From: Kutzneria chonburiensis
GTDB taxonomy: Bacteria > Actinomycetota > Actinomycetes > Mycobacteriales > Pseudonocardiaceae
Assembly: GCF_028622115.1 (NCBI RefSeq)
Contig: NZ_CP097263.1
Location: 8,753,501 to 8,817,500 of the forward strand
Direction of reading: 5' to 3'
Length of the DNA: 64,000 nt
The translations under genes and the position numbers were made by a program. The notes below the pieces were generated by a model. The model made no database searches, was not told where the DNA came from, and saw nothing but the letters and a program-made list of their open reading frames with translations. How positions within the stretch are numbered: position 1 is the stretch's first letter; each line of letters opens with the position of its first letter. Shown here piece by piece: positions 18,029 through 24,809 of this stretch.

Positions 18029-18964
18029 CTACAGGCCCGCGACCGCGGCCGTGCCGGCGACCATGCGCATCAGCTGCTCCTGCCTGCGCGCCAATGTGTT
18101 CATCCGCCGTTGCAGGTGCGCCAGCTCCTGGTTGAGGTCCCCGATGCTGGTGATCGACAATCCGTCCACATCAGACTCTTCCGACGCGGGCAGCAGCAAC
18201 GACGGCGAGTGCGCAAGAATCGCCTGCATCCGCCCCCGTAGCGCCGGCCCCGGCTCAACCCCCAGCTCCCGCAACAGCTTTCGCCGCGCCCGGTCATACA
18301 CGCCGATGGCTTCAGACTGCCGGTGACACCGGTACAACGCCACCATCAGCTGGTCGTAGAACCGCTCCCGCAACGGATGCGCCGCGATGGTCTCCTCGAT
18401 CTCGCCGACCACCTCACGGTGCCGCCCGATCCGCAACGACGCGTCATACAGCGATTCCAACGTCGCCAGCCGATTCTCGGTCAGCAGCTCAGCCTCGGTA
18501 GCCAGGATCTCCCCGGTCGTGTTCCCGTCGAACGCCGGGCCCCGCCACAGATCCAACGCCGCACGCAGCAACTCGATCGCCCGCTCCGGCCGATCAGCCA
18601 GCACCTCACGCGCCTGCGCCGACAGCCGATTGAACTCATCCACGTCCGTCTGCCCGGGCTCCAGATCCAGGCTATAGCCCGAGGACTGGGTCACGATCTG
18701 GTCCGGGCTCCCGCCCGCCACCGACAGCAGCTTCCGCAGCCGCGCGACATGCGCCTGTAGCGCGTTGACCGCGTTGGCCGGCGGCCGTTCCCCCCACAGC
18801 TCTTCGGTCAGCCGGTGCAGGGAGATCGTCTGGCCCTGCCGGACCACCAGTGTGGCCAGCAGGGCGCGTCGCTTAGCCCCGGTCAGGTCGATCCGCCGGC
18901 CGTTGACCTCGTCGAAGATGTCGACCGGTCCCAGCAAACGCAGTCGCACGGCTTGCCCCTCCAC
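18029..18964 (-). CDS. SARP-family pathway activator
   Basis: A 311-residue Streptomyces antibiotic regulatory protein. An OmpR-type winged-helix domain (about 5-100, with LRLLGPVDIF, GAKRRALLATL and LWGERPP) precedes the bacterial transcriptional activation domain (about 105-260, helical, ending GVEPGPALR). It also has an unusual C-terminal tail (about 262-311) with a likely coiled coil, NQELAHLQRRMNTLARRQEQ. SARPs bind direct heptad repeats spaced 11 bp and recruit RNA polymerase. Two such arrays lie at 21590-21618 and 24733-24761, in front of the exporter/P450 and NRPS operons. It sits inside the picolinate operon, which would allow feedback on its own expression. Confidence 0.92.
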   Translation of the reverse strand: MEGQAVRLRLLGPVDIFDEVNGRRIDLTGAKRRALLATLVVRQGQTISLHRLTEELWGERPPANAVNALQAHVARLRKLLSVAGGSPDQIVTQSSGYSLDLEPGQTDVDEFNRLSAQAREVLADRPERAIELLRAALDLWRGPAFDGNTTGEILATEAELLTENRLATLESLYDASLRIGRHREVVGEIEETIAAHPLRERFYDQLMVALYRCHRQSEAIGVYDRARRKLLRELGVEPGPALRGRMQAILAHSPSLLLPASEESDVDGLSITSIGDLNQELAHLQRRMNTLARRQEQLMRMVAGTAAVAGL

Positions 18965-18973
18965 CCCGTGGTA

Positions 18974-20101
18974 CTACAGGAACCTGTTGGGATCGGTGAA
19001 TCCCAGCGGGCTGCCGGTCGGCCGCCCGAGCGTGATGTCGGCGAGCGCCTCGCCGATGCCGGTCGCGTGTTTGAAGCCGTGTCCGGCGCAGCCCGCCCCG
19101 ACCACCAGCGCGCGGCTGCCGCGCGGCCGGCCCAGCAGGAACTGCCGGTCCGGCGTCTTGGTGATCATGCACGTGGTCACGGCCGACGGGAGTGCTCCCA
19201 GGCCTGGCACGGCCGTCGCCAGCAGGCCGGTCAGCGTGTGCCAGTCCGCCGGCGTCACACCGCGATCCGTAGTGTCCGGGTCGATCGGCTTGAAGTTGCC
19301 GCCGCCGTCTTCCAGTCCCAGCTTGACATCCGGGCCGTCCTGGAAACCGTGGCCCCAGATTGCCTTGCCGTGCCCCAGTTCTCGGATGAACGAAGGGAAG
19401 TTCTTCAGCGCGAACGGTTCCACGTCACCAGTCGGCCGGAACCACGTCGTCGGCATGCGCACCGGCTCCAGCGGCAGCTCCGGCAGCAGCTTGGCCACCC
19501 ACGGCCCAGCGGTCACCACCACCTGCTCCACCCGGAAATCCCGGGTAGGCGTACGAACCACGGCCCCGTCATCCAGCACATCGATCTCGGTGACCCGCGT
19601 GTTCTCATACACCACAGCACCGGCAGTCCGCGCAGTCGCCACAGCAGCACGAATCGCCGCCTCCGGCCGAATCAACCCACCGGTCGGCTCCCACACGCCA
19701 ACATGATCGGCCGGAAGCCCTTGGTGCGCCGGGAACCTCGCTCCCAACTGATCCGCCGACAGCTCCTCGACCGGAATACCGTGAACCCGCGCCGCCGCCA
19801 ACGTCCCAGCCACCACGTGACCATCACGCGGCCCGATCAGCAGCCCACCGCTGTTGTCGAACAGCGCCTCACCGCTGGCGTCCTCGAGCTCCCGCCACAG
19901 CGTCAGCGACCGCTGCGCCAGCGGCACGAGGTCGTTGTGCTCCAGACAGGCCGTGCGGAACATGCGGCTGCCGCCGTGCGAGGAACCGTTGGCGTGCCCC
20001 GGGGTGAACTGCTCGAAGCCGATCACCTTGACGCCGGCGGCGGCCAGCCGCCACAGCGTCGACGAGCCCCAGGCGCCCAGCCCGATGACGGCGACGGTCA
20101 C
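18974..20101 (-). CDS. NikD-like flavin oxidase of the monomeric sarcosine oxidase family
   Basis: A 375-residue FAD amine oxidase. The N-terminus has the dinucleotide motif VIGLGAWGSS and EQF; the substrate-side segment HGGSRMFR follows. Cys311 in TTCMITKTPDRQFL sits where sarcosine oxidase and NikD bind FAD covalently, and VVGAGCAGHGFKHA follows. NikD aromatises piperideine-2-carboxylate to picolinate, and the adjoining aminotransferase and aryl ligase make that reaction the likeliest. It starts with GTG in a GTGA overlap with the monooxygenase and ends 9 bases before the SARP start. L-pipecolate or sarcosine oxidase activity is the alternative. Confidence 0.85.
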   Translation of the reverse strand: MTVAVIGLGAWGSSTLWRLAAAGVKVIGFEQFTPGHANGSSHGGSRMFRTACLEHNDLVPLAQRSLTLWRELEDASGEALFDNSGGLLIGPRDGHVVAGTLAAARVHGIPVEELSADQLGARFPAHQGLPADHVGVWEPTGGLIRPEAAIRAAVATARTAGAVVYENTRVTEIDVLDDGAVVRTPTRDFRVEQVVVTAGPWVAKLLPELPLEPVRMPTTWFRPTGDVEPFALKNFPSFIRELGHGKAIWGHGFQDGPDVKLGLEDGGGNFKPIDPDTTDRGVTPADWHTLTGLLATAVPGLGALPSAVTTCMITKTPDRQFLLGRPRGSRALVVGAGCAGHGFKHATGIGEALADITLGRPTGSPLGFTDPNRFL

Positions 20102-21180
20102 CGGACCTCCTGCAACGCACCGACAGCCGTGAAGTGCGGCATGACCTCACGCCCGAACAACTCGATGGCGTTGAGCGACTGCGAGAACGGCATCGCGCCC
20201 GGGTTAAACTGGAGGCTCACACACAGGTCGTCGCCGAACCAGCCACGGATGGTCTCCAGCTGCGCGCGGATGTCGGAAGCCGTACCGGCAAGAACCTTGT
20301 TGTCCTGAAGGGACTTCTTGAAGTCGAAGGCCCGCACCTTGTCGATGAACTTCTCGTAGCCCGGGTAGGCGTCGCTGCGCGTGCTGGCCCAGGAGGCAAT
20401 GGCCTCGGCCATCTTGTCGATGTAGTTCTGCTCGTAGTGCGCGCCGGCGACCAGGGCCTCGCTGCGATCCTCGGACAGGTAACACGTGTACTTGATCTGG
20501 ATCCGCGGCGCGCCAGGGTGTCCGGCGGCGGCGTAGGCGGCGCGGTAGCCGGCGATGTTCTCCTGCAACGCTTCCCGCGAGGTCACCGACGGCACGACCT
20601 GGAGGTGGTGGCCCGCGGTGCCGGCGGCGGCGCAGGATTCGGCGCTGGTCGCCGAGGCGACGAAGATCGGCGGGTGCGGCTGCTGGTACGGGCGAGGCAG
20701 CATGGACACCGGGCCGAACTGGTGGAACTGCCCGTCCCACAACACGTTCTCCTCCGTCCACAAGCGACGGACGGCCTCGATGGTCTCGGCGAAGCGGGCC
20801 TTGCTGGAGTCCATCGGCACCTGGAACGCCTCGAACTCGTCGGGCAGGAAGCCCCGGCCGAAGCCGACATCGAGGCGGCCGTGCGAGAGGTGGTCGAGCA
20901 TGGCCAGCTTGCCGGCCAGCTTGAGCGGATGGGTGAACGCGGCGATCACGGCCCCGGTCGCCACCCGGATCCGGGTGGTCTGCGCGGCCACCGCGGCCAG
21001 GAACGTGACCGGGTCGGGGCTGTAGCCGCCGTAGGCCGAGAAATAGTGCTCTACGGTCTGCACGTGTTCGAATCCGAGGGTCTCCGCGACCTTCGTCAGC
21101 CGCAGGCTCTCGTCGTAGTACTGCGTTGCGCTCTTTTCCGCCGGGTCGACCACCGGGAAGAAGTTGACGCCGAATTCCAT
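20098..21180 (-). CDS. Luciferase-like (LLM class) flavin monooxygenase
   Basis: A 360-residue TIM-barrel monooxygenase of the bacterial luciferase-like group, which uses reduced FMN (or F420) and O2. Typical features are EFGVNFFPVV at the start, ETLGFEHVQTVEHYF, LSHGRLDVGFGRGF and PRPYQQPHPPIFV. The ATG at 21180 has a GGAG site 6-9 bases upstream; a longer frame to 21219 lacks one. In this operon it is the obvious candidate to put the 3-hydroxyl on the picolinate or dihydropicolinate ring. It would need an FMN reductase from elsewhere, as none is seen nearby. It overlaps the oxidase gene by 4 bases. Confidence 0.85.
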   Translation of the reverse strand: MEFGVNFFPVVDPAEKSATQYYDESLRLTKVAETLGFEHVQTVEHYFSAYGGYSPDPVTFLAAVAAQTTRIRVATGAVIAAFTHPLKLAGKLAMLDHLSHGRLDVGFGRGFLPDEFEAFQVPMDSSKARFAETIEAVRRLWTEENVLWDGQFHQFGPVSMLPRPYQQPHPPIFVASATSAESCAAAGTAGHHLQVVPSVTSREALQENIAGYRAAYAAAGHPGAPRIQIKYTCYLSEDRSEALVAGAHYEQNYIDKMAEAIASWASTRSDAYPGYEKFIDKVRAFDFKKSLQDNKVLAGTASDIRAQLETIRGWFGDDLCVSLQFNPGAMPFSQSLNAIELFGREVMPHFTAVGALQEVR

Positions 21181-21285
21181 GGTTGGCTCCGTGGGGTCGC
21201 GATGACCATTTGCGGCCAACGTAGCCCGGCGAACCGAATTCCGGCGGAAAAGTCGAGTCCTGTTCGAGCGAGCGCCGACCCGTGG

Positions 21286-21537
21286 TCAGGCGGCCGGGGC
21301 CAGCAGCTGCCACCATCCGTCCACGGTGACCGTCCTGAGCAGCACCTTCTCGTCGACGTCGGCCCCGGCGCGGCGCCAGGTGTTGGCCAGGCCCATGATC
21401 GTCACGGAATCGAGCCCCCACTCGATCAGGTCCTCGCCGTCGGCGATCTCGGCCGCGTCGACCTCGATTTTGGCGGCAATGAGAGTGCGCAGTTCTTCCT
21501 TGTCGGCCGGCAGTCGCGGCGTCGTGTCATCGGTCAT
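21286..21537 (-). CDS. Free-standing aryl carrier protein (ArCP)
   Basis: A carrier domain of about 83 residues with the aryl-carrier signature LIEWGLDSV, where the Ser takes phosphopantetheine, as in the EntB/DhbB carrier domain. It should accept the acid activated by the ligase at 16405 and present it to the starter C domain at 24810. Two Met codons are possible (21546 and 21537). Neither has a ribosome site, but TAGCAT (21548-21543, minus strand) would be a -10 box placing transcription start at about 21537, so I favour a leaderless start there. It is the first gene of the minus-strand operon. Confidence 0.85.
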   Translation of the reverse strand: MTDDTTPRLPADKEELRTLIAAKIEVDAAEIADGEDLIEWGLDSVTIMGLANTWRRAGADVDEKVLLRTVTVDGWWQLLAPAA

Positions 21538-21589
21538 GAAATGCATGCTAACGACGGTTCGCCCACGCGCGAAGATCGCCGAACGGCGG

Positions 21590-21618
21590 TGTCAACACGA
21601 TGTCAGCGCCGTGTCAAC
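21590..21618 (+). promoter_or_regulatory. SARP-type operator: three heptads at 11-bp spacing
   Basis: TGTCAAC (21590-21596), TGTCAGC (21601-21607) and TGTCAAC (21612-21618) repeat at exactly 11-bp intervals, the hallmark of SARP binding sites. The array and the bases after it (TGTCAA-n-GGCGGCC-n-GCA) closely match the array at 24733-24761, in the same orientation relative to the downstream gene. That argues it serves plus-strand transcription of the exporter-P450 operon. Whether it also helps the divergent carrier-protein operon cannot be told from sequence. Confidence 0.75.
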
Positions 21619-21669
21619 GGCGGCCAGCAGCATTCGGGCGGTACCCGTGTCCAGCACACGATCGGAGGT

Positions 21670-21934
21670 TTGTGTCCCGCGCCGGAGCTGTGCCATACTC
21701 GCTGACGTGATCTTTTGAGGTCGGTAGTCAGCGAGCTCCCCTGAGGGAGCCTCTTCTTCGTGGCCCGCGTCCGGTGTACTACGCCGTCTGACCGCCGGCC
21801 CCGACTCCCTTTTCGCATGCCCACGGCGTGTCGTTCCACGCGCTTGTCCACGCCCTCGGGCCGACGCGCGTGCTTCCGGCGACCCCGTTCGCCGCCGCTC
21901 GCTTGTCTCACACACGTTTTTCGGGAGCTTCACT
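21670..21934 (+). promoter_or_regulatory. Exporter leader: promoter, 3-codon leader ORF, hairpins and SD-complementary segment
   Basis: A TTGTGT (21670-21675) / CATACT (21694-21699) promoter would start RNA at about 21706, exactly before GTG ATC TTT TGA (21707-21718), a possible leaderless Met-Ile-Phe peptide. The ORF lies in the loop of a 9-bp dyad, CTCGCTGAC (21698-21706) with GTCAGCGAG (21727-21735). Next is a GCTCCC-CTGA-GGGAGC hairpin (21735-21750) followed by a pyrimidine tract. AGCTCCC (21734-21740) is also a perfect complement of GGGAGCT (21923-21929), which contains the exporter's ribosome site. This layout suits translational or transcriptional attenuation sensed by a ribosome on the short ORF. 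No other gene is seen in 21547-21934. Confidence 0.5.
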
Positions 21935-23461
21935 GTGCAAACGACTCAGCGCCATCCCCAGCGGTGGTGGATTCTCGGCGTGCTCTGTCTCGCGCTGCTG
22001 ACGGTGGTGCTGGACAACACGGTGCTCAACGTCGCGGTGCCGTCGCTGGTCTCCGGGCTCGGCGCCAGCACGCCGGACATCCAGTGGATGATCAACGCGT
22101 ATTCGCTCGCCATGGCCGGCCTGCTGGTCGCCGCGGGCAGCCTGTCCGACCGCTACGGCCGCAAGCGCGGCCTGCTGCTCGGCCTGGCCCTGTTCGGCAT
22201 CGGCTCGGGCGTCGCCGCGTTCGCCGGCTCGCCGATCGAGCTGATCGTCGCCCGCGCCGGCATGGGCGTCGGCGCCGCGCTGCTCACCCCGGGCACGCTC
22301 GCGGTGCTGGTGCGGGTGTTCGACAACGAGGAACGCGGCAAGGCGATCGGCATCTGGGCGGCGGTGTCCTCGGCCGGCATCGCGCTCGGCCCGGTGCTCG
22401 GCGGTTTCCTGCTGGCCCACTTCTGGTGGGGCTCGGTGTTCCTGATCAACGTGCCGGTGGCGCTGATCGGCTTCATCGGGGTGGCCGTGCTCGTGCCGGA
22501 GTCGAAGGACCCGGCCGGCAAATACCCGGACGTGCTCGGCGGCGTGCTGTCGGCGATCGGCATGGCCGCGCTGGTGTGGGCGGTCATCTCCGGCCCGGAG
22601 GACGGCTGGGGCTCGCTGCCGGTGCTCGGTGCGATCGGCCTGGGCGTGATTGCCCTGGTGGCCTTCGTGATCTGGCAGCTCAAGGCCGAGAACCCGATGC
22701 TCGACCTGTCGCTGTTCGCCAACCGACGGTTCAACGGCGCCGCGGCCGGCGGCATCCTGGCCGCGTTCGGCATGGGCGGCTCGCTGTTCCTGCTGACCCA
22801 GCACCTCCAGTTCGTGCTCGGTTTTTCCGCGCTGGAGGCCGGTTTCCGGATCGCGCCGCTGGCCATCTGCACGATGATCGCGAGCAGCCTGCTGTCCGCG
22901 CGCATCGGCAAGCGGCTCGGCCAGGGGCCGACGATCATCGTCGGCATGACGCTGGCCGCGGCCGGCCTGGCCTGCATCGCGCTGATCCCGATCTCCGCCG
23001 GCTACCTGGCCACGCTGCTGGGCCTGGCGTTGATCGGTTTCGGTGTCGGCATGTCGATGCCGATCGCGGCGCACGCCCTGATGAGCGCCATCCCGCCGGA
23101 GCGGGCCAGTACCGGTTCCGGTGTCAGCCAGACGTTGCAGGAGCTGGGCAGCTCGTTCGGTGTGGCCGTGCTCGGTGCCGTGTTGACGGCACGGTTCGCG
23201 TCGCAGCTGCCGTCCGGTCTCGGTACTGACGCCAGCAAGTCGCTGCCGGCAGCTTTGCAGGCGGCGCAAGGGAAGCCGGACGTCATCGCGGCGACGCGCG
23301 ACGCCTTCGCCGCCGGTATGTCCAGCAGCCAGCTGATCGGCGCGGTGGCCGTGCTGGCCGGCGGTCTGCTGGCCGGATTCCTGTTGCTGCGGGCCGACAA
23401 GCCCGCTGTCGTGGCCGAGCCGCTGCCCGTGGCCGGCGAGCCGGAGAGGAGCAACGCGTGA
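21935..23461 (+). CDS. MFS drug exporter, 14-TM DHA2 (EmrB/QacA) type
   Basis: A 508-residue multidrug antiporter-family protein with the DHA2 motif LDNTVLNVAVPSL in helix 1, GSLSDRYGRKRGLLLG (motif A) and about 14 hydrophobic helices. It starts at GTG 21935, seven bases after GGGAG. Homologous pumps in streptogramin producers (Ptr of S. pristinaespiralis, VarS of S. virginiae) give self-resistance, so this is the probable exporter of the peptide made by the NRPSs downstream. It overlaps the P450 gene by GTGA. The long leader in front of it suggests inducible control. Confidence 0.9.
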   Translation: MQTTQRHPQRWWILGVLCLALLTVVLDNTVLNVAVPSLVSGLGASTPDIQWMINAYSLAMAGLLVAAGSLSDRYGRKRGLLLGLALFGIGSGVAAFAGSPIELIVARAGMGVGAALLTPGTLAVLVRVFDNEERGKAIGIWAAVSSAGIALGPVLGGFLLAHFWWGSVFLINVPVALIGFIGVAVLVPESKDPAGKYPDVLGGVLSAIGMAALVWAVISGPEDGWGSLPVLGAIGLGVIALVAFVIWQLKAENPMLDLSLFANRRFNGAAAGGILAAFGMGGSLFLLTQHLQFVLGFSALEAGFRIAPLAICTMIASSLLSARIGKRLGQGPTIIVGMTLAAAGLACIALIPISAGYLATLLGLALIGFGVGMSMPIAAHALMSAIPPERASTGSGVSQTLQELGSSFGVAVLGAVLTARFASQLPSGLGTDASKSLPAALQAAQGKPDVIAATRDAFAAGMSSSQLIGAVAVLAGGLLAGFLLLRADKPAVVAEPLPVAGEPERSNA

Positions 23462-24663
23462 CCCAGCAACTCGTGTCGGCCAAGCCGTCCACTCAGGACG
23501 GTGGTGCGGCCCTGCTGTCGTGGCTGAAGACCATGCGCGACAACCAGCCGGTGTGGCGTGACGAGTACGGCGTGTTCCACGTCTTCCGGCACGCCGACGT
23601 GGTCGCCGTGACCTCGGACTTCACCACGTACTCGTCGGACATCAGCCGGATCATGCCCGACGCGGACCCGCTCTCCCGGGACATCCTGTCGGTGATCGAC
23701 CCGCCGCTGCACCGCAAGCTGCGGCGGCTGGTCAGCACCGCGTTCACGCCGCGCACGGTAACCCAGCTGGAGCCCCGGGTGGCCGAGCTCGGTCGGGAAC
23801 TGCTCGACGGCATCGAAAGCGACCAGTTCGACCTGATCACCGAGTTCGCCTACACCCTGCCGGTGATCGTGATCGCCGAGCTGCTCGGCGTGCCGGCCGG
23901 CGACCGGGAGCTGTTCCGCGGCTGGTCGGAGCGCATGCTGTCCAAGGAGTTCGACGACCCGGTGTCGATGCAGTTCGAGAGCGACGACGCCGAGTTCCGC
24001 GAGCTGGTCGGCACGCCGATGCAGCAGATGCGGGACTACCTCGGCGCACACTGCGCGGACCGGCGGACCAAGCCCCGTGAGGACCTGCTGACCAAGCTGG
24101 TGCAGGCCGAGGTGGACGGAGACCGGCTGACCGACAAGCAGGTCGTGGACTTCGCGTGCCTGCTGCTGATGGCCGGCCACGTGTCCACCACCATGCTGCT
24201 CGGCAACACCGTGCTGTGCATGGAGGACAACCCGGACATCCAGCCGGCGCTGCGGGCCGACCGGTCGCTGATCCCGCAGGCCGTCGAGGAGGTGCTGCGG
24301 ACAAGGACGCCGATCACCATCGCCAGCCGGATCACCACCACCGACGTGGTCATCGGGGACGTGGCGATCCCGGCGAACAGCATGGTGATGCCGTCGCTGC
24401 TGTCGGCCAACCACGACGAGCGGGCCTTCCCCGACCCGGAGCGCTTCGACCTGCACCGCAATTCGGCGCAGCAGCTGGCCTTCGGGCACGGCATCCACTT
24501 CTGCCTCGGCGCGCCGCTGGCCCGTACCGAGGGTCGAATCGCGCTCGAGCTGGTGCTGGACCGGTTCTCCGACATTCGGGTCACGCCCGGCGCCGAGGTC
24601 GTATACCACCGAGAAGGCCTGTACGGCACCAAGAACCTCCCCGTATCCGTGATCCGCGGCTAA
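23458..24663 (+). CDS. Cytochrome P450
   Basis: A 401-residue soluble bacterial P450. The haem-ligand motif is [15 protein letters not shown] and the ExxR helix is EEVLRTR. The oxygen-binding I-helix reads AGHVSTT, so the usual acidic residue after AGH (AGHET/AGHDT) is Val, an atypical feature. It starts at GTG in GTGA overlap with the exporter, with GAGAGGAG upstream. In pristinamycin a P450 (SnbF) oxidises the pipecolate residue; tailoring of pipecolate or proline is the likeliest job here. Electron partners are not encoded in the window. Confidence 0.9.
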   Translation: MTQQLVSAKPSTQDGGAALLSWLKTMRDNQPVWRDEYGVFHVFRHADVVAVTSDFTTYSSDISRIMPDADPLSRDILSVIDPPLHRKLRRLVSTAFTPRTVTQLEPRVAELGRELLDGIESDQFDLITEFAYTLPVIVIAELLGVPAGDRELFRGWSERMLSKEFDDPVSMQFESDDAEFRELVGTPMQQMRDYLGAHCADRRTKPREDLLTKLVQAEVDGDRLTDKQVVDFACLLLMAGHVSTTMLLGNTVLCMEDNPDIQPALRADRSLIPQAVEEVLRTRTPITIASRITTTDVVIGDVAIPANSMVMPSLLSANHDERAFPDPERFDLHRNSAQQLAFGHGIHFCLGAPLARTEGRIALELVLDRFSDIRVTPGAEVVYHREGLYGTKNLPVSVIRG

Positions 24664-24686
24664 CCCCCTCAACCGCAGAGTTCCGG

Positions 24687-24719
24687 CAACAGCGCCCCCG
24701 CCACGCGGGGGCGCTGTTG
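24687..24719 (+). terminator. Strong stem-loop terminator after the P450
   Basis: A perfect 15-bp inverted repeat (CAACAGCGCCCCCGC / GCGGGGGCGCTGTTG) with a 3-base loop starts 24 bases after the P450 stop and is followed by TTGTCC. It separates the exporter-P450 transcript from the SARP-type promoter of the NRPS gene that begins only 14 bases later. Confidence 0.85.
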
Positions 24720-24732
24720 TTGTCCGGGTTCG

Positions 24733-24761
24733 CGTCAGGCGCGCATCAGGGCCGTGTCAAG
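24733..24761 (+). promoter_or_regulatory. SARP-type operator of the NRPS operon
   Basis: Heptads CGTCAGG (24733-24739), CATCAGG (24744-24750) and TGTCAAG (24755-24761) recur at exact 11-bp spacing, ending 48 bases before the NRPS start codon. Eight bases after the third heptad, where SARP promoters usually have their -10, lies GCACAGTGG. The downstream half is nearly identical to the array at 21590-21618, so one activator probably controls both operons. Confidence 0.75.
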
Positions 24762-24809
24762 GGCGGCCGGCACAGTGGAGCCAACGACCCACGATCCGGA
24801 GGGAACGAG

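Noticed and set aside
21590-21618. TTGACA boxes on the minus strand as ordinary -35 elements for the carrier-protein operon
   Set aside because: No -10 box lies 16-18 bases from either TTGACA. The exact 11-bp periodicity and match to 24733-24761 favour a SARP operator read on the plus strand.
24156-24809. Upstream extension of the NRPS-A frame into the P450 gene
   Set aside because: The extension reads P450 DNA out of frame and crosses the terminator and SARP operator. ATG 24810 has a good ribosome site.
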